DNA of 64,000 nt from an uncultured Clostridia bacterium (GCA_947168885.1 CAMVNQ010000001.1:186001-250000); one strand, 5' to 3'. Positions 44,050 to 54,002 are shown, numbered from the stretch's first letter. Notes: a model not told the origin generated them from the letters alone. Numbers and translations are program-made.

Positions 44050-47000
44050 ATGGATTATTTCTTGAACACCGCGCGTCAGCTCTCCGAATACCGCTCAGCA
44101 GCGGAAGCGGCGGGCAGATCGCGGGCTGTGGGAAGCGACCCTGTGATGATAACGGGGCTTTCTCATATACACAAGGCTCACTTTATCGCTTCGCTGGCGC
44201 TTGAGCCGGATGTAAGGCGTCCTCTCATAGTCATCTGTGATACTGAGGGCGAGTGCGCAAGGCTCTGTGCTGATATAAACACCATGACAGGCGAAGAGAG
44301 CGCGTTCTGTTTCCCGGCGAAGGATATTACGCTCGGTGATGTCGATGCCGTATCGCGCGAGTATGAACACCGGCGCATCGGCATCCTCTCGCGTATGCTC
44401 GCCGGAAAAGCGGATGTAGTCTGCGCCACAGCGGAAGCAGCGTCGCAGATAACCATACCGAGAAGGATACTCGGCAAGCGGACGATAACGATAAACTCGG
44501 GCGACAGCATCTCGCTCACCGATATTTCGGCGGCGCTTGTTGAGACCGGATATTCGCGCTGTGACCAGATAGAGGGCGTGTCCCAGTTCTCTGTGCGCGG
44601 TGCGATACTTGACGTTTACCCCGTAAATTTCGGCGCGCCGGTGAGAATAGAACTCTGGGGCGACGATGTTGACAGTATCTCTGTGTTCGACATCGAAAGC
44701 CAGCGCCGCATAGATACGATAAAGAAGATAGATATTGCGCCCGCGCTCGAAACGCTGTTCCTTGACAACGAACAGATACGCGGAAAGCTCGAAGCTCTGC
44801 TCCCGAAGATAAGGGGAAAGAAGGCTGCCGAGGTCAAGGAGCGCATACGCAATGATATAGAAAATGTAAGTGGCGGTGCGTGCTGTGCGAACACCGACCG
44901 CTATCTTCCCGTTTGCTATGACGAGGAGGAGACCCTGTTCGATTACGCGGACAACGTTGTGATATGTGAGAATACGGCGTGCAGCGAGAGTTTCAAAGCC
45001 GCGTATTCTCAACACACCGAGGATATAAAGCTGCTGTTTGAAGAGGGCGTGCTCTGCAAGGGTCTTGACCGCTTCATGCTCACAAGGACGGAGTATCAGG
45101 CGGCAGCGGAAAAGCGTGTGAGCATCTACCTTGACAACTTCATGCGCGGCGGCGACATACGTCTTTCAAAGCTCATGAGCGTTTCCGCGGGGCAGGTCGC
45201 GCCGTGGAGCGGTGAGTACAGGTTCCTGCTTGACGAGCTGAAAAACTACCTGAGCGAGAATTACAGCGTCATTGTAATGGCGGGAACGGAAAAGGCGGCT
45301 AAGGTGCTTGCGGACGACCTGCGGGGCGACGGTATCCCCGCCGATTTCGCTTCCGAGCCGAAAAAGCTGTATGCTAAGCGGGTCTATGTTACCCCCGGCG
45401 TACTTACTTCGGGTTACAGCTATCCCGAAGCCCGTCTCGCCTGTATCTCGCACACATCGGTAACGATACAGACCCGTGAGACACCAAAGCGCAAGAAAGC
45501 CGAGATAATAAATTCGCTGAACGACATTTCCGTCGGCGATCTTGTGGTTCACAACACCTACGGTATAGGTGTTTTCGACGGCGTTCAGAAGCTCACGCAG
45601 GACAGGATAAGCAAGGACTACATCAAGATAAAATACGCCGGTACCGATGTACTGTATGTCCCCGTTACCCAGCTCGACCTGATATCGCGCTACATCGGAA
45701 CGGGCGACGCGAGCACCGTGAAGCTCTCCAAGATGAACTCCGACCAGTGGCAGAAGACCAAGACAAAGGCTAAAGCCGCGGCAAAGGAAATGGCGGCGGA
45801 ATTCATTGAACTGTACTCGAAGCGTATGAAGACCAAGGGTTTTGCTTTCGATCCCGACGGTCCCGAACAGTCTGAATTCGAGAACCATTTCAGTTATGTC
45901 GAAACGGACGACCAGCTTCGCTGCATAAATGAGATAAAGCTCGATATGGAGCAGGATAAGCCCATGGAAAGGCTGCTCTGCGGCGATGTCGGCTTCGGAA
46001 AGACCGAGGTGGCGCTGCGTGCGGCGTTCAAATGCATAATGAGCGGAAAGCAGTGCGCTCTGCTCTGTCCGACCACAGTTCTCGCGTGGCAGCACTATCA
46101 GACAGTGCTGAAGCGAATGGACGGGTTCGGTCTGGATATCGAGCTGCTCTCGCGTTTCCGCACCCAGAAAGAGATAAAAACGACGATCGAGCGCATGAAG
46201 CGCGGCACTGTAGATATTGTCATAGGCACACACCGTCTCGTGCAGGACGACATTGAGTTCAAGGATCTCGGTCTCGTTATAATAGACGAAGAGCAGCGTT
46301 TCGGCGTTGCCCACAAAGACAAATTCAAGCAGATGTTCGCGGGCGTGGATATACTCACGCTTTCCGCAACACCGATACCGCGAACGCTCAATATGGCTAT
46401 GTCCGGCATACGCGACATGAGCGTAATAGAGACTCCGCCGCAGGACAGACAGCCGGTCACCACCTACGTTATCGAGCATAACGACGGTGTTATTGCGCAG
46501 GCTATCAACAAGGAGCTCCGCCGCAACGGACAGGTGTACTATATCCACAACCGTATCGAGTCCATAATCCAGTGCGCGTCCGATCTGCACAAACTCGTTC
46601 CCGAAGCAAGGATAGGCATTGCTCATGGAAAAATGGAGGAGGACGAGCTTCTTGAGGTATGGAGAAAACTTCTCGAACACGAGATAGATGTGCTCGTCTG
46701 CACGACGCTCATAGAAACGGGAGTAGATGTACCGAACTGCAACACGCTCATCATCGAGAACGCTGATTACATGGGACTTGCTCAGTTGCATCAGCTCCGC
46801 GGGCGCGTGGGGCGCACCAACCGCCGTGCGTTTGCTTACTTCACGTTCAAGCGCGGCAAGGAACTCTCGGAAGTTGCAACAAAGCGTCTTGACGCAATAC
46901 GCGAGTTCACACGCTTCGGTTCGGGTTTCCGTATTGCTATGCGCGACCTTGAGATACGCGGTGCGGGCTCGATACTCGGTGCGTCACAGTCCGGTCACAT

Positions 47001-47535
47001 GAGCGCGGTCGGTTATGATATGTACTTAAAGCTTCTCGACGAAGCTGTCAAGGAGCAGCGCGGCGAGGAACCGAAGAAGCAGCAGGACTGCGTAGTCGAT
47101 GTCAAGGTCGATGCGTATATCCCGGAGGATTACATCTCCAATCAGGCGCAGCGTATAAGCTGCTACAAGCGCATTGCGCTTATCCGCAGCGACGACGACG
47201 CGTATGACGTTACCGATGAGCTTATCGACCGATACGGCGAGATACCCGCGCCGGTCGAAGGTCTTATCGAGGTCGCGCAGATACGCAACGCTGCCCAGAA
47301 CATCGGTATCACCGAGATAATGCAGGGCAAGGACGGCATAAGCTTTTATACCGAAAACCCCGATATGCAGCGTCTCGGGCATCTGAACGCGGCTATGGAC
47401 GGACGTGTGAGCCTTGACCTTATGGGAAAGACCTGTTTCCGTATCGTCCCCGAAAAGAACGAAAAGCCTCTCCCGCTTATGAAGCGGATAATAGATATTA
47501 TGACGGCTCCCGCAGGCGAAGCCGGAAACCAGTGA
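44050..47535 (+). CDS. mfd: Transcription-repair coupling factor
   Basis: Mfd removes RNA polymerase stalled at DNA damage and recruits UvrA. The 1161-residue protein has the UvrB-like N-terminal module (to about 350), the RNA-polymerase-interacting domain (about 490-570; DLVVHNTYGIGVFDGV), a helicase motor with Walker A GDVGFGKTEVALRAAF at about residue 645, DEEQRFG and SATPIPRTL, and the C-terminal UvrA-gating domain. ATG 44050 follows AAAGGACAG; the frame is open upstream without a better start. Confidence 0.96.
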   Translation: MDYFLNTARQLSEYRSAAEAAGRSRAVGSDPVMITGLSHIHKAHFIASLALEPDVRRPLIVICDTEGECARLCADINTMTGEESAFCFPAKDITLGDVDAVSREYEHRRIGILSRMLAGKADVVCATAEAASQITIPRRILGKRTITINSGDSISLTDISAALVETGYSRCDQIEGVSQFSVRGAILDVYPVNFGAPVRIELWGDDVDSISVFDIESQRRIDTIKKIDIAPALETLFLDNEQIRGKLEALLPKIRGKKAAEVKERIRNDIENVSGGACCANTDRYLPVCYDEEETLFDYADNVVICENTACSESFKAAYSQHTEDIKLLFEEGVLCKGLDRFMLTRTEYQAAAEKRVSIYLDNFMRGGDIRLSKLMSVSAGQVAPWSGEYRFLLDELKNYLSENYSVIVMAGTEKAAKVLADDLRGDGIPADFASEPKKLYAKRVYVTPGVLTSGYSYPEARLACISHTSVTIQTRETPKRKKAEIINSLNDISVGDLVVHNTYGIGVFDGVQKLTQDRISKDYIKIKYAGTDVLYVPVTQLDLISRYIGTGDASTVKLSKMNSDQWQKTKTKAKAAAKEMAAEFIELYSKRMKTKGFAFDPDGPEQSEFENHFSYVETDDQLRCINEIKLDMEQDKPMERLLCGDVGFGKTEVALRAAFKCIMSGKQCALLCPTTVLAWQHYQTVLKRMDGFGLDIELLSRFRTQKEIKTTIERMKRGTVDIVIGTHRLVQDDIEFKDLGLVIIDEEQRFGVAHKDKFKQMFAGVDILTLSATPIPRTLNMAMSGIRDMSVIETPPQDRQPVTTYVIEHNDGVIAQAINKELRRNGQVYYIHNRIESIIQCASDLHKLVPEARIGIAHGKMEEDELLEVWRKLLEHEIDVLVCTTLIETGVDVPNCNTLIIENADYMGLAQLHQLRGRVGRTNRRAFAYFTFKRGKELSEVATKRLDAIREFTRFGSGFRIAMRDLEIRGAGSILGASQSGHMSAVGYDMYLKLLDEAVKEQRGEEPKKQQDCVVDVKVDAYIPEDYISNQAQRISCYKRIALIRSDDDAYDVTDELIDRYGEIPAPVEGLIEVAQIRNAAQNIGITEIMQGKDGISFYTENPDMQRLGHLNAAMDGRVSLDLMGKTCFRIVPEKNEKPLPLMKRIIDIMTAPAGEAGNQ

Positions 47536-47548
47536 AAGGAATGATAAT

Positions 47549-47794
47549 ATGAGTATATCCGAAAAGCTCGGTCGCGCAGCGGCGGAAATAGGAAGCGCCG
47601 CGGAAGAAGCATACGATATTGCAAAATCAAAGTACGAAGAAAAGGTGACCCCCGAAAAACGTGCGGAGATAAAGGAAAAGATAGACAAGGGCGTTGATGC
47701 CGTTGACCGCGTAGCAACAAAAGCCGCAGACAAGCTCGAAAAGGGATTCAAGGAATTCACCGGCGGCTATAACAGCCAGAAGAACGGTAAGTAA
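47549..47794 (+). CDS. Small charged helical protein
   Basis: An 81-residue protein made almost entirely of charged, amphipathic helix (SEKLGRAAAEIGSAAEEAYD; EKRAEIKEKIDKGVDAVDRV), with no Cys and no signal. It resembles stress-type or apolipoprotein-like helical proteins in composition; no function can be assigned. It sits between mfd and pth, spaced 13 and 12 bases, so it is made from the same message. Confidence 0.7.
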   Translation: MSISEKLGRAAAEIGSAAEEAYDIAKSKYEEKVTPEKRAEIKEKIDKGVDAVDRVATKAADKLEKGFKEFTGGYNSQKNGK

Positions 47795-47806
47795 GGAGAA
47801 GCGCAA

Positions 47807-48436
47807 GTGTCCGTTTTTGATATATTCAAAAAGCTTGAAGCCGAGCGCGCTCCCGTTCCGTCCGGTCCGCCGGAGTTCATTATATGCGGGCTCGGAAACC
47901 CCGGAACGCAGTATGAGAACACCCGCCATAATGCGGGCTTCATGGCGCTCGATACGCTTGCCGAAGAGCTGAAAACCGACGTAAAGAAGCTTAAGTTCAA
48001 GTCACTGACTGCCGATGTGAATATAGACGGAGTGCGGTGTCTGCTCATGAAACCGACTACTTTCATGAACAACAGCGGCGAAGCCGTGGTCGAAGCGCTT
48101 AATTTCTATAAGCTCACGCCGGAGAAGCTGCTTGTGATGTATGACGACATATCGCTTGATGTAGGGCGTATGCGCATACGCAAAAAAGGCAGTGACGGCG
48201 GTCACAACGGCATAAAGAGCATTATCTACCTTACGGGAAGCGACACCTTTCCGCGGATAAAGATCGGAGTGGGCGCGAAGCCGAATCCCGATTATGACCT
48301 TGCGGCATGGGTGCTCGGAATGTTCCCGAAGGAGCAGGGTGAGCTGCTCGAAAAGACATTTGCCAATGCCGCAGCGGCAGCGAGACTTATCGCCGCAGGG
48401 AAAACAGATGAAGCCATGAATAAATACAATTCGTAA
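47807..48436 (+). CDS. pth: Peptidyl-tRNA hydrolase
   Basis: Pth recycles tRNA by cleaving peptidyl-tRNA that drops off ribosomes. Family blocks: GLGNPGTQYENTRHNAGFMA (catalytic His in the second part), LMKPTTFMNNSGEAV, YDDISLDVGRMRIRKKGSDG and GGHNGIKSI. The start is a GTG at 47807 after AAGGAG, giving 209 residues with a short N-terminal extension. The mfd-pth neighbourhood is common in Firmicutes. Confidence 0.95.
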   Translation: MSVFDIFKKLEAERAPVPSGPPEFIICGLGNPGTQYENTRHNAGFMALDTLAEELKTDVKKLKFKSLTADVNIDGVRCLLMKPTTFMNNSGEAVVEALNFYKLTPEKLLVMYDDISLDVGRMRIRKKGSDGGHNGIKSIIYLTGSDTFPRIKIGVGAKPNPDYDLAAWVLGMFPKEQGELLEKTFANAAAAARLIAAGKTDEAMNKYNS

Positions 48437-48452
48437 AACACCGGAGAACCAG

Positions 48453-50789
48453 ATGGGAAAAGATCGTAAAAACTACAGGAAAGAAACGTCGGAATCGGAG
48501 AAGGCAAAATCTCTGCTCGACGAGATCCATACAAAATATGACGACGACGATCTCCTTGAGGAGATACTCATGGAGACACTCGACTCAGACAAGGGGAAGA
48601 AGCGCGCCCATATCTCGGACGTGGATCTTTCGGATATTCTCGGCGAGGATTTCAGAAGCAGTCCTCGTCCGGCAGCGAAACAACCGGATAAAGCTCCCGA
48701 TACCGTAAAGCCTGTCACAGTAAAGCCGGAGAAACCTGCTGAGCAGAAGCCCGCAGCGGCAAAGCCGGACAAGACCCCCGCGAAGAAGCCGGAGAAAGCT
48801 CCTGTGCCGACAAAGACCGTCACAGTAAAGCCGGACAAACCTGCTGAGCAGAAGCCTGCAGCGGCAAAGCCGGAAACGGCTCCCGCGAAGAAGCCGGAGA
48901 ACGCTCCTGTGCCGACAAAGACCGTTACAGTAAAGCCGGAGAAACCTGCTGAGCAGAAGCCTGCAGCGGCAAAGCCGGAAACGGTTCCCGCGAAGAAGCC
49001 GGAGGTCGCCAAACCGGAGCCTGAAAAGCCTGCTGTCGTTGAGAACAGCGGTTTGGAAGCAAAGGTAATGGATATTGCGGTAAAGAACCACGAAGTGTCT
49101 ATAAAAGAGCAGAAGCCCGTAGAGCAAAAGCCCGTTGAGCAAAAGCCCGTTGAGCAGAAATCGGCAGAGCATAAGCGTTCTGATAAGAAGATCTCGCCCT
49201 CGAACCTTGCCGAGTTCGTAGAGTACAGCGAGGAAGACAGACAGGTGAATGCCGAGATCTCCGCGGCGGTGACCGCGGCAATAGCCGAAAAAGCTGAAAA
49301 GAACAGGAATGCTGTATCTGCGGACGAACCTGTAAAAAAGAAGAAAGCAAAGAAGAAGGCTCCGGAAATAAAGCCGGTAAAGCCGATACTCAATATAGCA
49401 AACATCGTTTATACCGCAGTGGCGTTTGCGGCTGTGACAGCGGCATTTCTTGCGCTTCCGCGCGAAGCCGTCTCCGAGACCGAGCAGCGTAAACTCGCGG
49501 AGTTTCCGACATTCAGCGCCGAGGAGTTCCTGAACGGAAAATATACCAACGGGATAACGGATTATTTTAATGACAACGTTCCGTACAGAGACGACCTGAA
49601 AAAGGTTGCCGCGCAGATAAGGAACCTGTACGGTATAAGCTATAACGACGCGGAGATCATAGGACCTGTCGCGGTAGTCACCACAGAGGAAGAGCCCGAG
49701 CCTGATATTGAAGAGGAAGAGCCCGTGCAGACCACGACGACCACGGCGGCGGTCACAGAAAAAACGGCCGGTCGCACAACAGCACCCGTGACAACGACAG
49801 AGAAGACGACTACCACTACCGAGACCACGACCCAGCCCGTTGAAACGACAAAGAATGTCAACGAGATAGCAGCGGGTGTAGTCACCAACGGTCAGGTGGT
49901 CACAAAACTCTCCGACGGTCACTGGTGGGGAATATCCCTCTACGGCGGCGGAAACGGCAAGACCTATGCAAAGGCGCTCAACCGCTTCAAGAAAGAGCTC
50001 GGCGACGATGTGAACATCTGGAGCATGCCGGTGCCGACATCAGGCGAGTTCTACCTCCCCGATTCGTATTCACAGTATAACGCGAGCCATGCGAACAGCA
50101 TAGAACAGATAAACGCCCAGCTCAAGGACGTAATGCCGGTTGACGCTGTTTCCGAGCTCTGGAAGCACGTCGGCGAGAATATCTATCTGCGTACCGATCA
50201 TCACTGGCAGCCTCTCGGCGCGTACTATGCGGCAAAGGCGTTCGCAGAGACTGCGGGGCTTCCGTTTGCCGACATATCGACAATGGAACGCGTGGATATT
50301 GACGGCTATATGGGTACGATGTACGGCTTCACCGAGAGTGCGAACCTGCTTTCCGACCCCGAGACTTTCACATACTACAAGCCGACGAACAAGTATTACG
50401 CTTACTACTATGATACGGCGTACAACTACACAGGTCAGTTCGCGTTCTTTATTCCTATGCCCGTAAACGGCTCATATTCGACGTTCATGGGTGCGGATAA
50501 TAAGATAGTGCGTATAGCGACCGATGCGGGAACAGGCCGCAAGCTCGTTGTGTTCAAGGACAGCTACGGAAATGCCGAGATACCGTTCTACTTCAACTCG
50601 TTCGACGAAGTGTATGTATGTGATATGCGTTACTTTGATCTTAACGCAGTGGAATTTGTTAAGTTCACCGGCGCGACGGATGTTCTGTTCACCTGCTGCA
50701 CATTCTCGGCGGTCGGTGCGAATGCGAAAGGTCTTGAAACGATATTGAACAACCCTGTTACGACTATAACCGAGGGAGCGAAACGTTGA
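48453..50789 (+). CDS. DHHW family membrane protein with long Lys/Pro-rich cytoplasmic region
   Basis: The 778-residue protein has three parts. Residues 1-310 are predicted cytoplasmic and disordered, with Lys/Pro/Ala repeats of 35 residues (105 bp at DNA level, about 2.9 copies at 48711-49015) and then the 5-residue repeat EQKPV. One membrane helix follows (about 313-335). The outside part has a Thr-rich linker (about 420-470) and a DHHW domain with YLRTDHHWQPLGAYYAAK (about 585). DHHW proteins are linked to SGNH/AlgX-like O-acetylation machinery by fold and neighbourhood; activity is unproven. It is followed directly by a related lipoprotein. Confidence 0.85.
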   Translation: MGKDRKNYRKETSESEKAKSLLDEIHTKYDDDDLLEEILMETLDSDKGKKRAHISDVDLSDILGEDFRSSPRPAAKQPDKAPDTVKPVTVKPEKPAEQKPAAAKPDKTPAKKPEKAPVPTKTVTVKPDKPAEQKPAAAKPETAPAKKPENAPVPTKTVTVKPEKPAEQKPAAAKPETVPAKKPEVAKPEPEKPAVVENSGLEAKVMDIAVKNHEVSIKEQKPVEQKPVEQKPVEQKSAEHKRSDKKISPSNLAEFVEYSEEDRQVNAEISAAVTAAIAEKAEKNRNAVSADEPVKKKKAKKKAPEIKPVKPILNIANIVYTAVAFAAVTAAFLALPREAVSETEQRKLAEFPTFSAEEFLNGKYTNGITDYFNDNVPYRDDLKKVAAQIRNLYGISYNDAEIIGPVAVVTTEEEPEPDIEEEEPVQTTTTTAAVTEKTAGRTTAPVTTTEKTTTTTETTTQPVETTKNVNEIAAGVVTNGQVVTKLSDGHWWGISLYGGGNGKTYAKALNRFKKELGDDVNIWSMPVPTSGEFYLPDSYSQYNASHANSIEQINAQLKDVMPVDAVSELWKHVGENIYLRTDHHWQPLGAYYAAKAFAETAGLPFADISTMERVDIDGYMGTMYGFTESANLLSDPETFTYYKPTNKYYAYYYDTAYNYTGQFAFFIPMPVNGSYSTFMGADNKIVRIATDAGTGRKLVVFKDSYGNAEIPFYFNSFDEVYVCDMRYFDLNAVEFVKFTGATDVLFTCCTFSAVGANAKGLETILNNPVTTITEGAKR
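48711..49015 (+). repeat. 105-bp in-frame tandem repeat in the DHHW gene
   Basis: Near-identical units near 48717, 48822 and 48927 encode TVKPEKPAEQKPAAAKPE-type blocks. Matching third positions show recent duplication rather than ancient repeats. A second, shorter repeat (15 bp, EQKPV) follows near 49107-49160. Confidence 0.85.
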
Positions 50790-50791
50790 AT

Positions 50792-52186
50792 ATGAAGAGA
50801 ACAATTTGCATTGCCGCGCTCCTGTGTGTTATTCTCGGGGCGGCAGGCTGTACTAATATAAGCGATAAAAAGGTAAAGGATAATACCGTTTCTGAAGTAA
50901 AAGTCACCGGCGAGTCCGCCGCAAACGATACCGCCGAAGACGAGACCGCCGAAGACGACGAACTTCTCAGCATTGTACGCACCGAGAGTTCCGGAACGTC
51001 ATATACCGAGCCGGAGTCCGTGTTTACCGACGCGCCGTCGGGGAACGGCGGGACTACGACTTTCCCGACGCAGACAGCACCGGAAGAGATACTCACGATA
51101 AACTTCGAGACCGACGAGCCGGAGACTTCAAAGCTCACGCGGCCGGCAACAGCCGAACCCGTGATAACGGAGCCCGTGACAACAACAACCACGGCTGCTC
51201 CGGCGACGACAGCGGCAGACACAACAATGCCGGCAGATACAACGACAGCGGCTTCTGTGACTGCGGCGGCGGATCAGACGATAAACTACAACGTTATCGG
51301 CGAGAACGGCATCCTTGTGTCCTATCAGAACGGGCATTACCGTGGGATAATGGCTTGCTTCGGAACGTACGGACTTTGTGAGAAGTGGGCTAACGCTGTG
51401 AACACGTTCGCGAAGAAGCTTCCGGACGCGAATGTCTATAGCCTTACTGTACCGGTCGCAAGCGAGTTCTACACACCCAAGAAGTTCTGGGACAGCGGAT
51501 TTACCGTGAGCCAGCTCAACAAGATAAACCACATCAAGGAAAACCTCAAGGGCGCGGTGAACGTCGAGGCGTATGATATCCTTAAGGACCACATCGACGA
51601 GCCTATATATTCGCGCACCGATCATCACTGGACACCGCTCGGCGCATACTATGCGGCAAAAACCTTCGCCGAGACTGCGGGTGTGGATTTCCCGCGGCTC
51701 AAAGAGTACGAAAAGGTTTCGAGAAGCGGCTACGTCGGTTCGATGTACACCTATTCAAAGGACTATCACCTTTACAATGATGCGGAAACATTCACCATGT
51801 ACATCTCGCCTAACGCGGACAAGATAAAGACAACATACTATAACACATATTTTGGCGGAGCGTACACCGGAGACCTGTTCGTAACGCGCAACGCGAGTGC
51901 GTATTACTGCTCGTTCATCGGTTCGGACAACCGTATAACGAAGGTCGAGACCAACGTGAAGAACGGCAGAACACTCGTTGTGTTCAAGCAGAGCTATGGC
52001 AATGCGCTGATCCCGTTCCTGACATCAAGCTTTGAGAAGATATATGTCTGCGATATGCGCTATTTCGAGCTGAACGGAATACAGTTCTGCAAGGACGTGG
52101 GCGCGACCGATGTGCTGTGCACCGACTGCGTTATGATCGCGGCAGGCAACGGCGGCAAGTATCTGGAATACCTTATAAACAGATAA
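50792..52186 (+). CDS. DHHW family lipoprotein
   Basis: A 464-residue paralogue of the preceding protein's outer domain. It starts with a lipoprotein signal (RTICIAALLCVILGAAGC, lipid-modified Cys about residue 21), then a long Thr/Glu-rich linker (to about 155), then the DHHW domain with YSRTDHHWTPLGAYYAAK near residue 280. The same C-terminal pattern VVFKQSYGNALIPFL is shared with its neighbour. ATG 50792 begins 2 bases after the upstream stop; a TTG at 50786 that overlaps that stop is spaced better from GAGGGAG. Confidence 0.85.
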   Translation: MKRTICIAALLCVILGAAGCTNISDKKVKDNTVSEVKVTGESAANDTAEDETAEDDELLSIVRTESSGTSYTEPESVFTDAPSGNGGTTTFPTQTAPEEILTINFETDEPETSKLTRPATAEPVITEPVTTTTTAAPATTAADTTMPADTTTAASVTAAADQTINYNVIGENGILVSYQNGHYRGIMACFGTYGLCEKWANAVNTFAKKLPDANVYSLTVPVASEFYTPKKFWDSGFTVSQLNKINHIKENLKGAVNVEAYDILKDHIDEPIYSRTDHHWTPLGAYYAAKTFAETAGVDFPRLKEYEKVSRSGYVGSMYTYSKDYHLYNDAETFTMYISPNADKIKTTYYNTYFGGAYTGDLFVTRNASAYYCSFIGSDNRITKVETNVKNGRTLVVFKQSYGNALIPFLTSSFEKIYVCDMRYFELNGIQFCKDVGATDVLCTDCVMIAAGNGGKYLEYLINR

Positions 52187-52214
52187 ATAAAAATTCAAAA
52201 GTGGAGTGAATGAG

Positions 52215-54002
52215 ATGAACGAAATTTTCACTTATCCGTTTGACGCGGCGGAAATTATGAAGCGTCAGAAAAAGCTGAAGCGTGAGCTTCTCGATGACGG
52301 TACGAGCCGCATAAAGAAGCGCATTGCTATCCTCGGCGGTTCCACCGTTGACGCGGTAAGAGACGTGCTTGAGCTGTTCCTGCTGAACTATGGCATAGAG
52401 CCCGAATTCTGGACAAGCGAATACGCCCAGTATCATAATGAGGCTATGTTCCCGTCGGACGAGTTTACTGCGTTCAAGCCCGACATCATCTATATCCATA
52501 CCACATACCGCAATATAATCGGGTTCCCCGGACTTTACGACAGCGACGATACTGTAAAAGAGAAGCTCGCCGCCGAGTTCCGTTCGTACACGGAGATGTG
52601 GGACAGTCTCGCCGATAAATTCGGCTGTCCGGTCATACAGAATAATTTCGATCTCCCGCCGTTCAGACTTCTCGGAAACAGCGACGCGACCAATATCCGC
52701 GGGCGTGTGAACTTCGTAAACCGCCTCAACGCGCTTATGGCAGAGGAGGCCGCCAAGCGAACCGGGCTTTATATCTGCGACCTGAACTATGTTGCGTCTT
52801 GCTATGGTCTTGACAGCTGGCACGACGGAACGCAGTGGTATATGTATAAGTACGCCTTCCCGATGCAGGCAGTCCCGTATATCGCGGCAAATCTTGCGGC
52901 GATGATAAAGGCTGTGTTCGGAAAGAACAAGAAGGTGCTTGCGCTCGACCTCGACAATACCCTCTGGGGCGGAGTTGTCGGAGATGACGGCGTTGAAGGC
53001 ATAAAGATAGGCAAGGATCTTCCAAGCGGACAGGTGTACTCGGAATTTCAGGAGTACGTCAGACTGCATAAGGGAATGGGCGTTCTGCTTACGGTTTGCT
53101 CGAAGAACGACGAGGAAAACGCCTACGGAGGGCTCAACCACCCCGACAGTACGCTTGCCGTCGAGGATTTCACCGTTATCAAGGCAAACTGGGACAACAA
53201 AGACGAGAATATCATGCGTACCGCAAAGGCGCTCGATCTTCTCCCCGAGAGTTTTGTATTTGTTGACGACAATCCCGTTGAGCGTCAGATAGTCCGCGAG
53301 CGCATTCCGGGAGCAGCGGTGCCGGAAATGGACGGAGCGGAGAATTATATCCGTATCCTTGACCGCAACAGGTATTTTGAAGTGGTCGGCAAGCTCACCG
53401 ACGACGACCTTAAGCGCGGCGAAATGTACAAGGCAAATGCTGCGAGAGCAGACGCTCAGAGCGGCGCTGCCGACTATGGAGAGTTCCTTTCGAGCCTTGA
53501 TATGAAGGCAGAGATAAAACCGTTCGTGCCGCTTTATATCCCGCGGATAGCCCAGCTCACCAATAAGAGCAATCAGTTCAATGTCACGACCCGCCGCTGC
53601 ACCGAGGGTGAGATTGCCAATATAGCGCACGACCCTGCGTATATCACGCTTTACGGCCGGCTTTCGGACAAATTCGGCGATAACGGCGTTGTATCCGTGG
53701 TATTCGGCAACATCAAAGAGGACGCGCTCCATATTGATCTCTGGCTTATGAGCTGCCGCGTTCTGAAGCGTGATATGGAGTTCGCCATGCTTGATACGCT
53801 TGTTGAAGCAGCAAAAGAAAAGGGAATCAATACAATATTCGGTTATTATTATCCGACCGCCAAGAATGGAATGGTAAAGGAACTTTTCGCTAAGTTCGGA
53901 TTTGACAAGATCTCTGAGGACGAAAACGGAAATACGGTGTGGGAGCTTAAAACGTCAGGGTATGAACCTAAAAACAGACATATTTTGGTTAATCCGCAGT
54001 GA
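52215..54002 (+). CDS. FkbH-like HAD-IIIC family protein
   Basis: A 595-residue protein. The N-terminal part (about 1-215) is SGNH-hydrolase-like (AILGGSTVDAVRD). The HAD domain starts near residue 240 with the catalytic LALDLDNTLWGGVVGDDG and continues with FVFVDDNPVERQ. A C-terminal GNAT-like part follows (about 420-590; VTTRRCTEGE, DIDLWLMSCRVLKRDMEF in altered form). FkbH relatives load glyceryl or similar units onto acyl carrier proteins. A carrier protein lies 5 kb downstream. ATG 52215 is 8 bases after GGAG; GTG 52206 is possible. Confidence 0.85.
   Translation: MNEIFTYPFDAAEIMKRQKKLKRELLDDGTSRIKKRIAILGGSTVDAVRDVLELFLLNYGIEPEFWTSEYAQYHNEAMFPSDEFTAFKPDIIYIHTTYRNIIGFPGLYDSDDTVKEKLAAEFRSYTEMWDSLADKFGCPVIQNNFDLPPFRLLGNSDATNIRGRVNFVNRLNALMAEEAAKRTGLYICDLNYVASCYGLDSWHDGTQWYMYKYAFPMQAVPYIAANLAAMIKAVFGKNKKVLALDLDNTLWGGVVGDDGVEGIKIGKDLPSGQVYSEFQEYVRLHKGMGVLLTVCSKNDEENAYGGLNHPDSTLAVEDFTVIKANWDNKDENIMRTAKALDLLPESFVFVDDNPVERQIVRERIPGAAVPEMDGAENYIRILDRNRYFEVVGKLTDDDLKRGEMYKANAARADAQSGAADYGEFLSSLDMKAEIKPFVPLYIPRIAQLTNKSNQFNVTTRRCTEGEIANIAHDPAYITLYGRLSDKFGDNGVVSVVFGNIKEDALHIDLWLMSCRVLKRDMEFAMLDTLVEAAKEKGINTIFGYYYPTAKNGMVKELFAKFGFDKISEDENGNTVWELKTSGYEPKNRHILVNPQ

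Noticed and set aside
45166-46791. 541-codon frame antisense to mfd
   Set aside because: Shadow of mfd, which has all helicase motifs.
48473-49922. Two long antisense frames across the DHHW gene
   Set aside because: Produced by the Lys/Pro/Ala repeats read backwards; low-complexity Phe/Ser or Leu/Arg products.
52173-53732. 519-codon frame antisense to the FkbH-like gene
   Set aside because: The sense strand has clear HAD motifs and a ribosome site.
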